64,000 nt of DNA from Sodalinema lacuna_A. GTDB taxonomy: Bacteria; Cyanobacteriota; Cyanobacteriia; Cyanobacteriales; Geitlerinemataceae. The notes under the pieces are model-generated. The model was not told the DNA's origin, did no database searches, and was given only the letters and a program-made list of their open reading frames with translations. The stretch is from assembly GCA_900149785.2 (NCBI GenBank), contig FSSI02000019.1:18334-82333 (forward strand). Reading direction: 5' to 3'. Below, in pieces: positions 44,054-52,942 of the stretch. Every line of letters begins with the position of its first letter. Position 1 is the first letter of the stretch. A program made the position numbers and the translations under genes.

Positions 44054-44680
44054 ATGACTGTAACACAACGTCCAAGCCAATCTATCCCGCCGGGCTTTGT
44101 CAACATTATGGGCTATGTGGATGAATCTGAAGTGAATGGCCCTGGTAAACGGGCTGTTATCTGGGTACAGGGCTGTTTACGGGAATGTCCGGGCTGTTTT
44201 AACCCCAGTTCTTGGTCTTTTAAAGCCAATCAACTCATTTCCGTCGATGGGTTAGTTGAACGAGTGACGAGCAATGCCTTAAACGAAGGGGTGACGTTTT
44301 CAGGTGGGGAACCCTTTTGGCAAGCTCCCGCCTTGGCGGAGTTGGCGCGACGGTTGAAAGCCCAAGGATTAACGGTGATGTCCTTTAGCGGCTTTACCTT
44401 AGAGGAATTACGATCGCCCACCGCACCCCCAGGCGCCTCCGATCTCCTGGAGCAATTAGATCTCCTCATCGATGGCCCCTACCTAGAAAACCAAGCCATC
44501 CACGAACCCACCTCTCTCGTCTCCTCCCGTAACCAGCGCGTGCGAGTCTTCAACCCAGAGTTACAATCGCGCCTAGACTGGGCCAGCGATCAGATGGAAA
44601 TCCATGTTCTCAAAGATGGAACCCGCATTATCACGGGCTTTCGCGGCCAACAGGGCATCGGCGAGGAGTTGTTGAGCTGA
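44054..44680 (+). CDS. Radical SAM activase (NrdG-like, 4Fe-4S)
   Basis: 208 residues. The cluster motif is C41-x3-C45-x2-C48 (CLRECPGC), spaced as in radical SAM enzymes. GVTFSGGEPFWQ is the SAM-binding GGE motif. The size and the C-terminal part (ILKDGTRIITGFRGQQ region) fit a glycyl-radical-activase or anaerobic ribonucleotide-reductase-activase family (4Fe-4S single cluster domain). No glycyl radical enzyme is nearby, so the partner is unknown. Such enzymes need low oxygen. Confidence 0.85.
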   Translation: MTVTQRPSQSIPPGFVNIMGYVDESEVNGPGKRAVIWVQGCLRECPGCFNPSSWSFKANQLISVDGLVERVTSNALNEGVTFSGGEPFWQAPALAELARRLKAQGLTVMSFSGFTLEELRSPTAPPGASDLLEQLDLLIDGPYLENQAIHEPTSLVSSRNQRVRVFNPELQSRLDWASDQMEIHVLKDGTRIITGFRGQQGIGEELLS

Positions 44681-44686
44681 AGTCCC

Positions 44687-45307
44687 CTAAGCCTCCTTGG
44701 CCAACACCCCATTCAGGAAGATATCCGCCAACCCATTGGCCATCTCGATCATGGCTTGGGGCGAGGGATTATCTTCCATGAGGGTTTGATAACTAAACCC
44801 GGAGATGGCGAAGATGCCCAGAAACACCTTCGCCACCAAACGGGGGTTCATCGGGCGATAAATGCCTCGTTCCATGCCCGTTGCCACAAAGGCTTCAGCC
44901 ACATCCGTCATTTTGGCGATCGCGTCGTGTTGAATGCGATCGCGCAGTTCCGGGTGAAACTGAGCCTCCAGAAAGCACACGCGCATCAAATCCGCATTTT
45001 CCCGGAGATGGAACAGCCGACGCTGAATCACCTGAGACACCGCCGTATAACTGCCCATCTCACTGAGTTCCGTCAGTAAGTCCGTGAGGATTTCCACCCA
45101 ACCCTGAGTTGCCACTTCTACCAAAATGGCTTTTTTATTGTCAAAATACCGAAAGAGGGTTCCCTCAGCCACACCAGCTGCCCGAGCTAGGGCGCGGGTT
45201 GTCGTCCCCTCAAACCCCTGACGGGCAAATAACCGACGAGCCGATGCTAAAATTCGCGTGCGGGTTTCCGCTTCGGGGGTGCGGGTCGGGTGAAGCATTG
45301 TCTTCAT
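44687..45307 (-). CDS. TetR family transcriptional regulator
   Basis: 206 residues. The N-terminal helix-turn-helix reads TRILASARRLFARQGFEGTT, then RALARAAGVAEGTLFRYFDNKKAIL, a standard TetR DNA-binding domain. The C-terminal ligand domain has LMRVCFLEAQFHPELRDR and the closing FSYQTLMEDNPSPQAMIEMA. Ligand unknown. It is divergent from the M16 peptidase gene; a 27-base inverted repeat in the shared interval (45402-45428) is a good operator candidate, so it probably controls the peptidase pair or itself. Confidence 0.93.
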   Translation of the reverse strand: MKTMLHPTRTPEAETRTRILASARRLFARQGFEGTTTRALARAAGVAEGTLFRYFDNKKAILVEVATQGWVEILTDLLTELSEMGSYTAVSQVIQRRLFHLRENADLMRVCFLEAQFHPELRDRIQHDAIAKMTDVAEAFVATGMERGIYRPMNPRLVAKVFLGIFAISGFSYQTLMEDNPSPQAMIEMANGLADIFLNGVLAKEA

Positions 45308-45401
45308 CGGTATTATAAAACTCGAAGATTTTGCGTGGAGTTGCTAACATTATTCTGGAATAAATTTTGCCCAAAATGCCCAAAGATTCACAGATTGTTA
45401 T

Positions 45402-45428
45402 TAGAAGTTATATATCGCAAAACTTCTA
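45402..45428. promoter_or_regulatory. Candidate TetR operator
   Basis: Perfect 8-base arms TAGAAGTT and AACTTCTA separated by 11 bases, between the divergent tetR and M16 genes. The spacing suits a dimeric regulator. Confidence 0.6.
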
Positions 45429-45487
45429 TATCTTGACTCACCGAAACGCCCACCACCTAACTGACGAGACTCCACTCTGCTAACCTT

Positions 45488-47053
45488 ATGCTGACTCAAT
45501 CGCCCTTTGGGCATCAACATCTAACCCGAGTTCCAACCCTTCGCCGCCTTGGCCTGCGGGCGATCGCTCTACTGCTGCTTGCCCTTCTCGTGAGCCTGAG
45601 TGCGATCGCCCCCCCGAGTTATGCCGCCTCCATCGAGCCTTACCTCGATCGCACCGAAGCCCAAATCCAAGAATTCAGCCTGGACAATGGCATGAAATTC
45701 ATTGTCCTAGAACGCCATGACGCCCCCGTCATCTCCTTTATGACCTATGCCAACGCTGGCGGGGCCAACGAACCCCCCGGTAAAACCGGCGTCGCCCACT
45801 TCCTCGAACACCTAGCCTTCAAAGGAACCCCCCGCATCGGCACCAAAAACTACGACGCCGAAGCCCCCCTCCTGGCCCAACTCGACGAGCTGCACGAGCA
45901 AATCCGAGCCGCCCAAGCCGCCGGTCACGACGAAGAAGCCGCCCGCCTCGACGCCCAATTCCAAGCCGTCCAAGAACAGGCCTCAGAATACATCATTCAA
46001 AATGAATTCGGTCAGATTGTCGAACAATATGGCGGCGTGGGCCTCAACGCCACCACCTCCGCCGACGCAACCCGTTACTTCTATAGCTTTCCTGCCAACA
46101 AACTCGAACTCTGGATGTCCCTGGAGTCCGAGCGTTTCCTAGATCCCGTCTTCCGAGAATTTTTCAAAGAACAAGACGTGATCCTCGAAGAACGTCGCCT
46201 CGGCACCGACAATTCCGCCATTGGCAGCCTGATCGAAGAATTCCTCCTCACCGCCTTCTCCGAACATCCCTACCGCCAACCGGTGATTGGTCATGAAGCC
46301 GACATTCGCAACCTCACCACCCAAGACACCTACGACTTCTACAAAACCTATTACGTCCCCAACAATCTCACCGTCGCCATCGTTGGCGATGTCGAACTCT
46401 CTCAAGTGCAAAACTTGGCAGAAATCTACTTTGGCCGCTACGAACCCGGCCCGACTCCCCCAGCCGTCAGGGAAGTCGAACCCCCGCAACAAGAACCTCG
46501 CCAAGTCGAAGTCCAATTTCCCAGTCAGCCTTGGTACCTAGAAGGCTATCATCGCCCTGCCCGCACCCATCCCGACAACGCCGCCTATGAATTACTCGTC
46601 GCCCTACTCAGTGATGGCCGCACCTCTCGCCTCTACCAATCCCTCGTCGAACAACAGCAAATCGCCCTCACCGCCCAAGGATTTAACGGCTTTCCCGGCG
46701 ACAAATTTCCCAACCTGGTTTTGTTTTACGCCCTCACCGCCCCGAATCATAGCCTAGAGGAAGTTCAAACCGCCTTGCGGCACGAAATTGAGCGCATTCA
46801 ACAAGACCTTGTGGCCCCAGAGGACCTAGAACGAGTCAAAACCCAGGCCAAAGCCCGTTTAGTGCGATCGCTCGACTCCAACTCCGGCATGGCCAGTCTC
46901 TTAACCGAATATGAAGCCAAAACCGGAGATTGGCACAATCTCTTCCGGGAACTCGAAGCCATCGAGGCCGTCAGCCGTGACGACATCCGCCGCCTGGCCC
47001 GAGAAACCTTCCGTGCCAATAATCGCACCGTTGGTAAACTTCTCCCCTCCTAG
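45488..47053 (+). CDS. M16 zinc peptidase, catalytic member of a pair
   Basis: 521 residues. A signal sequence (about 21-47, AIALLLLALLVSLSAIAPP) exports it. The inverted zinc motif HFLEH (104-108; HxxEH) gives two His ligands and the catalytic Glu, and the Glu ligand of M16 enzymes is expected in the ESERFLDPVF helix. An insertion of about 40 residues (LDELHEQIRAAQAAGHDEE) lies between the HFLEH and GGVGLNATTSADATRYFYSF parts. M16 pairs such as this process or degrade exported peptides. A non-catalytic partner follows 75 bases downstream. Confidence 0.93.
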   Translation: MLTQSPFGHQHLTRVPTLRRLGLRAIALLLLALLVSLSAIAPPSYAASIEPYLDRTEAQIQEFSLDNGMKFIVLERHDAPVISFMTYANAGGANEPPGKTGVAHFLEHLAFKGTPRIGTKNYDAEAPLLAQLDELHEQIRAAQAAGHDEEAARLDAQFQAVQEQASEYIIQNEFGQIVEQYGGVGLNATTSADATRYFYSFPANKLELWMSLESERFLDPVFREFFKEQDVILEERRLGTDNSAIGSLIEEFLLTAFSEHPYRQPVIGHEADIRNLTTQDTYDFYKTYYVPNNLTVAIVGDVELSQVQNLAEIYFGRYEPGPTPPAVREVEPPQQEPRQVEVQFPSQPWYLEGYHRPARTHPDNAAYELLVALLSDGRTSRLYQSLVEQQQIALTAQGFNGFPGDKFPNLVLFYALTAPNHSLEEVQTALRHEIERIQQDLVAPEDLERVKTQAKARLVRSLDSNSGMASLLTEYEAKTGDWHNLFRELEAIEAVSRDDIRRLARETFRANNRTVGKLLPS

Positions 47054-47080
47054 ACTCTCCTAGACTCTCCTAGACTCTCC
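47051..47080. repeat. 10-bp tandem repeat between the M16 genes
   Basis: TAGACTCTCC occurs three times in exact tandem, starting at the M16 stop codon. Confidence 0.9.
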
Positions 47081-47128
47081 TGCACCCCCAAGGCTCAACC
47101 CCTCGTCGTTTACCCTAATCCTCAACTG

Positions 47129-48628
47129 ATGTCTCAGCCCTGCCAAAGTCCCTTTCGTAAAACCCTACGTCCCTATTGGGCGCTCCTATTCCTCGTTGGA
47201 TTGCTCATCAGCCAACTGGTGCATCCCCCAGCCTCCGTCGCGGCCACAGCGCGACATTACACTGAGCTTGAGTTTCCCCCCTTACCGGAGGTGCAACTAC
47301 CTGATTATGACCAATTCCAACTCGATAATGGTCTCAGCGTCTATCTAATCGAAGATCATGAGTTGCCTCTCGTCTCCGGGGTGGCGCTTGTGAACACCGG
47401 AAGCCGCTTTGAACCGGCTGATAAAGTGGGCTTAGCGGGGATGACGGGGGCGTTAATGCGCTCGGGGGGAACCCAACATCATCCGCCCGAGATGCTCAAT
47501 CGAGAACTCGAACAAAAAGCCGCTTCCATTGAAGCCTCCATTGAGACCACTCGGGGAACCGTTCGCTTTGATGCCCTCAGTTCCGACCTCGAGACAGTGT
47601 TTGACCTATTTGTTGAGGTCTTGCGTCAGCCGGCCTTTGACCGAGATCAGTTGGCCCTGGCTAAAAATCAAGCGCGGGGACAAATTGCTCGACGTAACGA
47701 CCAACCCGGTGATATTGCCCAGCGAGAGTTTCAGAAACTGATCTATGGTGACGAAAGTCCCTATGCTCGCACGATGGAATATAAAACGGTCGAGGCCATT
47801 GAACGGCAGGATCTACAACAGTTTTATCAACAATCCGTCCAACCCGATCGCCTCATTCTCGGGGTGGTTGGCGACTTTGAGCGGGATCAGATGAGAGCCT
47901 TGATTGAGCAAAAATTGGCAGATTGGCAGGCGACAGGATCTAGTCTGCCGGACTTGTCCGACGCGTTACGGCAGCCGTCTCAAGCTCAACAGAGCGGGGT
48001 CTTTCTCGTTGACCGCCCGGAGTTAACCCAAAGCTATGTCGAACTCGGCCATCTCGGTGGCGTCCGCAATGATCCTGATTATCCGATTCTGGGGGTCATG
48101 AACAATGTCCTGAGTGGCTTTGGGGGTCGTCTGTTTAACGAAGTGCGATCGCGCCAAGGATTAGCCTACTCAGTCTATGGCTTTTGGGGAACTCAATATG
48201 ACTATCCCGGTGTCTTTCGAGCTGGGGGACAAACTCGCTCCGAGGCCACGGTTCCCTTTATTGAGTCAGTGCGAGGGGAAATTGAGCGCATTCGTCGCGA
48301 ACCCATTGCCGCTGACGAGTTGCAATTGGCCAAGGATTCAACCCTGAACTCCTTTGTCTTTAACTTTGCTAGCCGCGCTCAAACCCTATCGCGCCTGTTG
48401 ACTTATGATTATTACGATTACCCTCAGGATTTTCTCTTTCGCTATCAAGATCGGGTGAAGGCGACAACCGTTGAGGATGTCTTACGGGTCGCCCGAATCT
48501 ATCTTAATCCTGAGCAGTTGGTGACGTTAGTGGTGGGCGATCGCGCCGCCATTGACCCTCCCCTTGACCGACTCAATCCCAACCAGGATGTCACCTTGAT
48601 TGATGTTACGATTCCTCAGCCGAGCTAG
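47129..48628 (+). CDS. M16 family peptidase-like partner, no HxxEH
   Basis: 499 residues. A membrane/signal helix (about 15-40, WALLFLVGLLISQLVHPPAS) is followed by an M16 fold: VYLIEDHELPLVSGVALVNTG is present, but the segment that should hold HxxEH reads LAGMTGALMRSGG, with no His or Glu. The RSRQGLAYSVYGFWG (Arg and Tyr) motif typical of the second M16 half is kept. This is the classic non-catalytic partner that shapes the substrate chamber, as in mitochondrial processing peptidase. It pairs with the gene just upstream. Confidence 0.92.
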   Translation: MSQPCQSPFRKTLRPYWALLFLVGLLISQLVHPPASVAATARHYTELEFPPLPEVQLPDYDQFQLDNGLSVYLIEDHELPLVSGVALVNTGSRFEPADKVGLAGMTGALMRSGGTQHHPPEMLNRELEQKAASIEASIETTRGTVRFDALSSDLETVFDLFVEVLRQPAFDRDQLALAKNQARGQIARRNDQPGDIAQREFQKLIYGDESPYARTMEYKTVEAIERQDLQQFYQQSVQPDRLILGVVGDFERDQMRALIEQKLADWQATGSSLPDLSDALRQPSQAQQSGVFLVDRPELTQSYVELGHLGGVRNDPDYPILGVMNNVLSGFGGRLFNEVRSRQGLAYSVYGFWGTQYDYPGVFRAGGQTRSEATVPFIESVRGEIERIRREPIAADELQLAKDSTLNSFVFNFASRAQTLSRLLTYDYYDYPQDFLFRYQDRVKATTVEDVLRVARIYLNPEQLVTLVVGDRAAIDPPLDRLNPNQDVTLIDVTIPQPS

Positions 48629-48645
48629 AGAGGTTCCTTGCTCTT

Positions 48646-51327
48646 GTGAGTGATTCACCAACTCTCAAACAGTTTACATCGCTCAAACGACTGGGCCGAC
48701 GAGTGAGCCGACGAGTGAGCCAACGACTGGGACAATATCGATCGACTCAGCCGTCAGTGTGGCAGCTACGACATCGCCTGACGACCTGTAAAATCCGTCT
48801 CAATCGCTCCCTACTGCTGCTCAATCTCCTGGTGATCTTCGTGATGATCCTCCTGCGGAGTGTTGGCAGCTTTGAGACGGGAGAATTGGCGGCCTTTGAT
48901 GCCGCCATGCGTCGGGCCAGTCAGTCTCAGATTGATCCTCGCTTGGTGATTTTGGAAATTAGCGAAGATGATATTGATCGCTATCGATGGCCCCTGGGCG
49001 ATCGCGAACTGGCCGAGGTGTTAGGAACTTTACAAGTCCATACCCCTCGCGTCATCGGCTTAGATCTCTATCGGAATGTGGCGGTGGGTGAAGGTCAGGC
49101 CCTGCTGAGCGACCAACTCGCGGCCGATAATCTCATCGCCATCGAGAACATTGCCACATCATTAACTCCTTTGGCCAACGTTCCCCCAGAGCGAGTGGGA
49201 TTCAATGATGTGGTGATTGATCGCGATCAAGTGCTACGCCGTCATCTCTTGTTTGCCAATACTCAACGTGGAGAGACGGCGTATTCGTTGGGGTTACGAG
49301 TCGCTCTAAAATACCTAGAACCCCAAGACATTGGCTTAGAAGCCGCTCCGAGTCATCCTGATGGGATTCGCTTCGGCGAGTCGCTTTTGGTTCCCCTGTC
49401 CGCTTCGGCTGGGGGCTATCACCACATTGATGATTCGGGGTATCAGATTTTCCTGAACTATTCTGCCCGTCCAGGTCAGGTTCAGCATCTCTCGATTAGT
49501 GAGTTATTGGATGGGGAATTTGACCCGCAATTGTTACGCGATCGCATTGTCTTAATCGGCTCAACAGCCCCGACGTTACGGGATCTGTTTGCGACTCCCT
49601 TCAGTGCGAGGGAAACCGACAGTGCTCAGGTGAAAATGCCGGGAGTCGAAATTCATGGGCAGATGGTCCAACAACTACTGGGCTTAGCCTTAGGACAACA
49701 ACAGCCCTGGCGTGTGTTTCCCACGGCCATTGAATGGCTTTGGGGGTGGAGTTGGATCAGTTTGGTGATGGCGTTAGCATGGCGGCTACGACGACCGGAG
49801 CGATGGCTGGGAGGACTGGTGTTGGCTGGGTTGGGGTTGATGCTGGTAGAACGAGGGCTATTCGCCATGGCCATTTGGCTGCCGGGGGTTTGGGTGCGTT
49901 GGGGGATGGTTCTCGGGATTTTGCTGACGTCCGTCTATCGTCTGACTTATCATTTTTTACACGATCGCCTCACTGGACTTCCGAATCAGACCTTTGTCTA
50001 TCAGATGCTGACGGATTGGCGATTTTGGCGATCGCAACGCCAACAGTCCCTCGGGGCGATTGTCTTGGATCTCAATCGCTTTAAGGCGGTGAATGCGTGT
50101 TTGGGTCACGCCACGGGCGATCACATCCTCGTCGAGATCGCGAAACGCCTACAAGCACTGTTACACTCGGACGACTATTTAGCTCGGGTTGGGGCGGATG
50201 AATTTGCCATTTTCCTGCCCAATCCCCCCCATCTCGAAGCCGTGATGGAGGTGGCGGCACAACTGCGTCGCCGCCTGAAACGTCCTTTTATGTTAGAGAC
50301 GGGACAGCCGGTGTTTCTCACGGCCAGTTTTGGGGTGGCCTTTGGCCAGCAACGACATCAGGGTCTGTTACTCGATCATGCGAACTGTGCGATGCACCGG
50401 GCCAAGGCTCTCCAATTGTCTCAGCCGATTGTCTTTGATCCTGATGTTCAACAGCACGCGATCGCCACGTTTCAACTTGAACTGGATTTACGGGAGTCGA
50501 TGAGTCACTCTCAGGTCTATCTTCCTCCGGTCCATGAGACTCACAATGACGGCTTAACGGATTCTAAGTTGCCTCACTCGGAGTTGGGCGATCGCTTCCG
50601 CGTCTATTATCAGCCCCTGGTGGATCTGAGATCTGGAGAAATTGCTGGCTTTGAAGCCCTGCTACGTTGGCAACATCCTCGACGGGGAATGGTGTCGCCG
50701 GTGGAGTTTATCCCCGTCGCGGAAGAAACCGGAGCCATTATCGCTCTCGGGGCTTGGGTTCTCTATGAAGCCTGTTATCAAATGCAAGCCTGGCAGCGTC
50801 AGTTTCCACGCTATGCCAACAGTATTATCAGTGTCAACTTATCTCCCTATCAGTTACAGTCCCCGGATTTGAAACAACGACTCAGGGATATTTTGAGCGA
50901 GACTGGCTTAGATCCCCATTGTCTGAAATTAGAGATTACCGAAAGTGCAGTCATGGAAGAAATCCAGACCACCTTGGAGATTCTTCATGACCTCAAAGCC
51001 CTCGATGTTAAGTTAGGAATTGATGATTTTGGCACCGGCTACAGTTCCCTGAGTTATCTCAATCGCTTCCCGGTCAATACTCTTAAAGTTGATCGGTCTT
51101 TTGTCTGGCGTATGGAAGATTCGGCACAGGATCGCGCGATTATCCGCACCATTCTCGAACTGGCTCATACTCTGGCACTCGATGCGATCGCCGAAGGGAT
51201 AGAAACCCCCGAACAACTGGCCCAACTACGACAACTCGGCTGTGATATCGGTCAGGGCTATTGGTTTGCTAAACCCCTCCCCGCCCCAGCGGCCGCCCAA
51301 CTCCTGGCTCGTCGGCCCTGTTGGTGA
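48646..51327 (+). CDS. CHASE2-GGDEF-EAL protein, degenerate GADEF
   Basis: 893 residues from GTG. N-terminal helix (LLLLNLLVIFVMILL), a large extracytoplasmic CHASE2 sensor (about 80-335, with YRWPLGDRELAEVL and DRIVLIGST), then membrane helices (360-430), a GGDEF domain and an EAL domain. The GGDEF site reads RVGADEFAIF (Gly to Ala), near 516, so cyclase activity is doubtful. EAL residues are present: FEALLRW near 668, EITESAVME, DDFGTGYSSL and EGIET. It is therefore more likely a phosphodiesterase for cyclic di-GMP, with the GADEF part perhaps sensing GTP. It follows the M16 pair by 17 bases. Confidence 0.93.
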   Translation: MSDSPTLKQFTSLKRLGRRVSRRVSQRLGQYRSTQPSVWQLRHRLTTCKIRLNRSLLLLNLLVIFVMILLRSVGSFETGELAAFDAAMRRASQSQIDPRLVILEISEDDIDRYRWPLGDRELAEVLGTLQVHTPRVIGLDLYRNVAVGEGQALLSDQLAADNLIAIENIATSLTPLANVPPERVGFNDVVIDRDQVLRRHLLFANTQRGETAYSLGLRVALKYLEPQDIGLEAAPSHPDGIRFGESLLVPLSASAGGYHHIDDSGYQIFLNYSARPGQVQHLSISELLDGEFDPQLLRDRIVLIGSTAPTLRDLFATPFSARETDSAQVKMPGVEIHGQMVQQLLGLALGQQQPWRVFPTAIEWLWGWSWISLVMALAWRLRRPERWLGGLVLAGLGLMLVERGLFAMAIWLPGVWVRWGMVLGILLTSVYRLTYHFLHDRLTGLPNQTFVYQMLTDWRFWRSQRQQSLGAIVLDLNRFKAVNACLGHATGDHILVEIAKRLQALLHSDDYLARVGADEFAIFLPNPPHLEAVMEVAAQLRRRLKRPFMLETGQPVFLTASFGVAFGQQRHQGLLLDHANCAMHRAKALQLSQPIVFDPDVQQHAIATFQLELDLRESMSHSQVYLPPVHETHNDGLTDSKLPHSELGDRFRVYYQPLVDLRSGEIAGFEALLRWQHPRRGMVSPVEFIPVAEETGAIIALGAWVLYEACYQMQAWQRQFPRYANSIISVNLSPYQLQSPDLKQRLRDILSETGLDPHCLKLEITESAVMEEIQTTLEILHDLKALDVKLGIDDFGTGYSSLSYLNRFPVNTLKVDRSFVWRMEDSAQDRAIIRTILELAHTLALDAIAEGIETPEQLAQLRQLGCDIGQGYWFAKPLPAPAAAQLLARRPCW

Positions 51328-51476
51328 GCCGTTGGTGAATTGCAAAATTTAAGTTAAAACTTTGACCCTTTGGAGGGATTTCGCTATGATAAGAGTAACG
51401 CCTAAAACTGTTAAAGCTGTTCTGCCTTGACCGGCGAGTCAGGAGCTGCGGCTAAACTGAAGGAGCTATCGGATTA

Positions 51477-51614
51477 ATGGATTACATCGAAAAGGTATTG
51501 GATAAGGTTCGAGAATGGACTCGCAAGCTCATTGACGCAGTCCTCGGACCTGACGCACAACCCGAACCCGAGGCAATTCCGATCCCGGTTAACGATCGCC
51601 GGATTCGTCGTTAG
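51477..51614 (+). CDS. Small protein of 45 residues, unknown
   Basis: Reads MDYIEKVLDKVREWTRKL, then IDAVLGPDAQPEPEAIPIP and a basic VNDRRIRR end. A GAAGGAG lies about 10 bases upstream, a good ribosome site. The N-terminal half is an amphipathic helix, the tail Pro-rich then basic. It ends 7 bases before the aroQ start and overlaps the open frame that extends aroQ upstream. It looks like a real small cyanobacterial protein, but no function is known to me. Confidence 0.7.
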   Translation: MDYIEKVLDKVREWTRKLIDAVLGPDAQPEPEAIPIPVNDRRIRR

Positions 51615-51621
51615 TCTGTTG

Positions 51622-52101
51622 GTGTCGTCGTCGAGCCAAGACCCCTCGCTTCAGATTCTTGTCCTCCATGGACCGAATCTGAACTTGTTAGGTCAACGGG
51701 AACCCAACGTATACGGCTCAACATCGTTAGCCGAAATTAACACGCGTATAGAAGACCAAGCACGGACTTTACAGGTTAAAGTTTCGTGCTTTCAGTCGAA
51801 TCACGAAGGGGCGTTAGTTGACGCGATTCAGTCCGCCTGGGGCCAGTATCAAGGCTTACTCATCAATCCCGCCGCCTATACTCATACCAGTGTTGCGATA
51901 CGAGATGCGATCGCCGCTGTCAAGTTGCCCACTGTGGAAGTTCACCTCAGCAATATCCACCAGCGGGAGGCCTTTCGTCACCACTCCTACATCGCCCCGA
52001 TTGCCGTTGGGCAGATTAGTGGTTTCGGCTATTATAGCTATATTCTGGGACTTCAGGCCCTAGTTCAGCACTTACGCGATCGCGCCAACACCCCATCCTA
52101 A
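51622..52101 (+). CDS. aroQ: 3-dehydroquinate dehydratase, type II
   Basis: 159 residues from GTG 51622. An extended frame to 51532 overlaps the small gene and is disfavoured. Family motifs: LHGPNLNLLGQREP, SNHEGALVDAI, LLINPAAYTHTSVAIRDA (catalytic Tyr region at the flexible loop and Asn), and EVHLSNIHQREAFRHHS with the catalytic His. It converts 3-dehydroquinate to 3-dehydroshikimate; aroA of the same pathway is 15 kb away. The protein normally forms dodecamers. Confidence 0.95.
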   Translation: MSSSSQDPSLQILVLHGPNLNLLGQREPNVYGSTSLAEINTRIEDQARTLQVKVSCFQSNHEGALVDAIQSAWGQYQGLLINPAAYTHTSVAIRDAIAAVKLPTVEVHLSNIHQREAFRHHSYIAPIAVGQISGFGYYSYILGLQALVQHLRDRANTPS

Positions 52102-52110
52102 CACCGCACT

Positions 52111-52740
52111 GTGATGCCCTTAATGGTTTTACCCCGATTTGAGAGCTTTCGCGGTGCGGTTCTCGGTGCTGAGTTAGGCTATCGACATCCGTCTTCGGGG
52201 CCATCTCTCTGGGAAACCATCCCGCCAGATCTCCTCAATCCCCTAATTCAGCAGCGAACCCTTCCTGCACACCATCCCCAGTATGCCGAGTTTCCGGTGC
52301 GACTGGGACTGGCGACGGTGGTGGGGTTGTTGTATCATCAGCGCCTAGAGGTTTTATCGGAGTTAGCCCCCGAGTTACAGCCGTTGGCGATGGCGGTGGG
52401 GTTGGCTGTGGGCGATCGCCTCCTGAGCCAATCTGAGCGAATTGTAAACCCTTCCCCAGCACTTAAACAAGCCCTTAGCACCCTCCTAGCGTTTCAAGGA
52501 GATGGCTTTAGTGCCAATTGTGACTCACAAGATGTTAGCGCGATTTTAGGGGCGTTAACGGGGGCGCTACGGACTCGGGCGGGGATTCCCCCTCGGGAGC
52601 GGTTGCGTCTGTCGGGCGATCGCCTTCAGTCCCTAGATAGCCTAGCTTGGGAGATTTGGCAACGCTGGCTCGGCCGACTCGACTGCGACCCCTGGCCGCC
52701 TGAACCGGGTGCGATCGCGGTTACAGGAGAACGACTTTAA
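52111..52740 (+). CDS. ADP-ribosylglycohydrolase-like protein, probably degenerate
   Basis: 209 residues. The N-terminus FRGAVLGAELGY and the later ILGALTGALRTRAGIPPRER resemble the opening Gly-rich motif and the GALAGA-x-GI motif of ADP-ribosylglycohydrolases, and SANCDSQDVSAILG replaces the expected D-D-x-A metal motif. The family is about 300 residues, so this one is short and probably has lost metal binding. I rate the family link as moderate and activity as unlikely. It follows aroQ by 9 bases. Confidence 0.55.
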   Translation: MMPLMVLPRFESFRGAVLGAELGYRHPSSGPSLWETIPPDLLNPLIQQRTLPAHHPQYAEFPVRLGLATVVGLLYHQRLEVLSELAPELQPLAMAVGLAVGDRLLSQSERIVNPSPALKQALSTLLAFQGDGFSANCDSQDVSAILGALTGALRTRAGIPPRERLRLSGDRLQSLDSLAWEIWQRWLGRLDCDPWPPEPGAIAVTGERL

Positions 52741-52806
52741 GGGATAATTCACAAGAAATGAGTTGTCAAAATATCCGATTTAATGGGTTGCCTTGGATGC
52801 CAAATT

Positions 52807-52834
52807 GTAGGGGCGAAAAATTTTTCGCCCCTAC
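52807..52834. repeat. Perfect 28-bp palindrome, GTAGGGGCGAAAAA family
   Basis: GTAGGGGCGAAAAA pairs with TTTTTCGCCCCTAC with no loop. The same palindrome (30 bases) is at 57251-57280, on the other side of the NTPase/STAND cassette. Confidence 0.95.
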
Positions 52835-52942
52835 GGGAATTGATTCAACCTGTAATAAATTTCTCTATTCATTCTGAATCCTAAATATCCTTATCAACTC
52901 TCATAATTTACAGTTTATTGTTAATACATAAGTGGACTATTT

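Noticed and set aside
43857..44057. 66-codon plus-strand frame overlapping the radical SAM start by ATGA.
   Set aside because: Composition is odd, no ribosome site or recognisable motif is seen, and the overlap is small enough to be chance.
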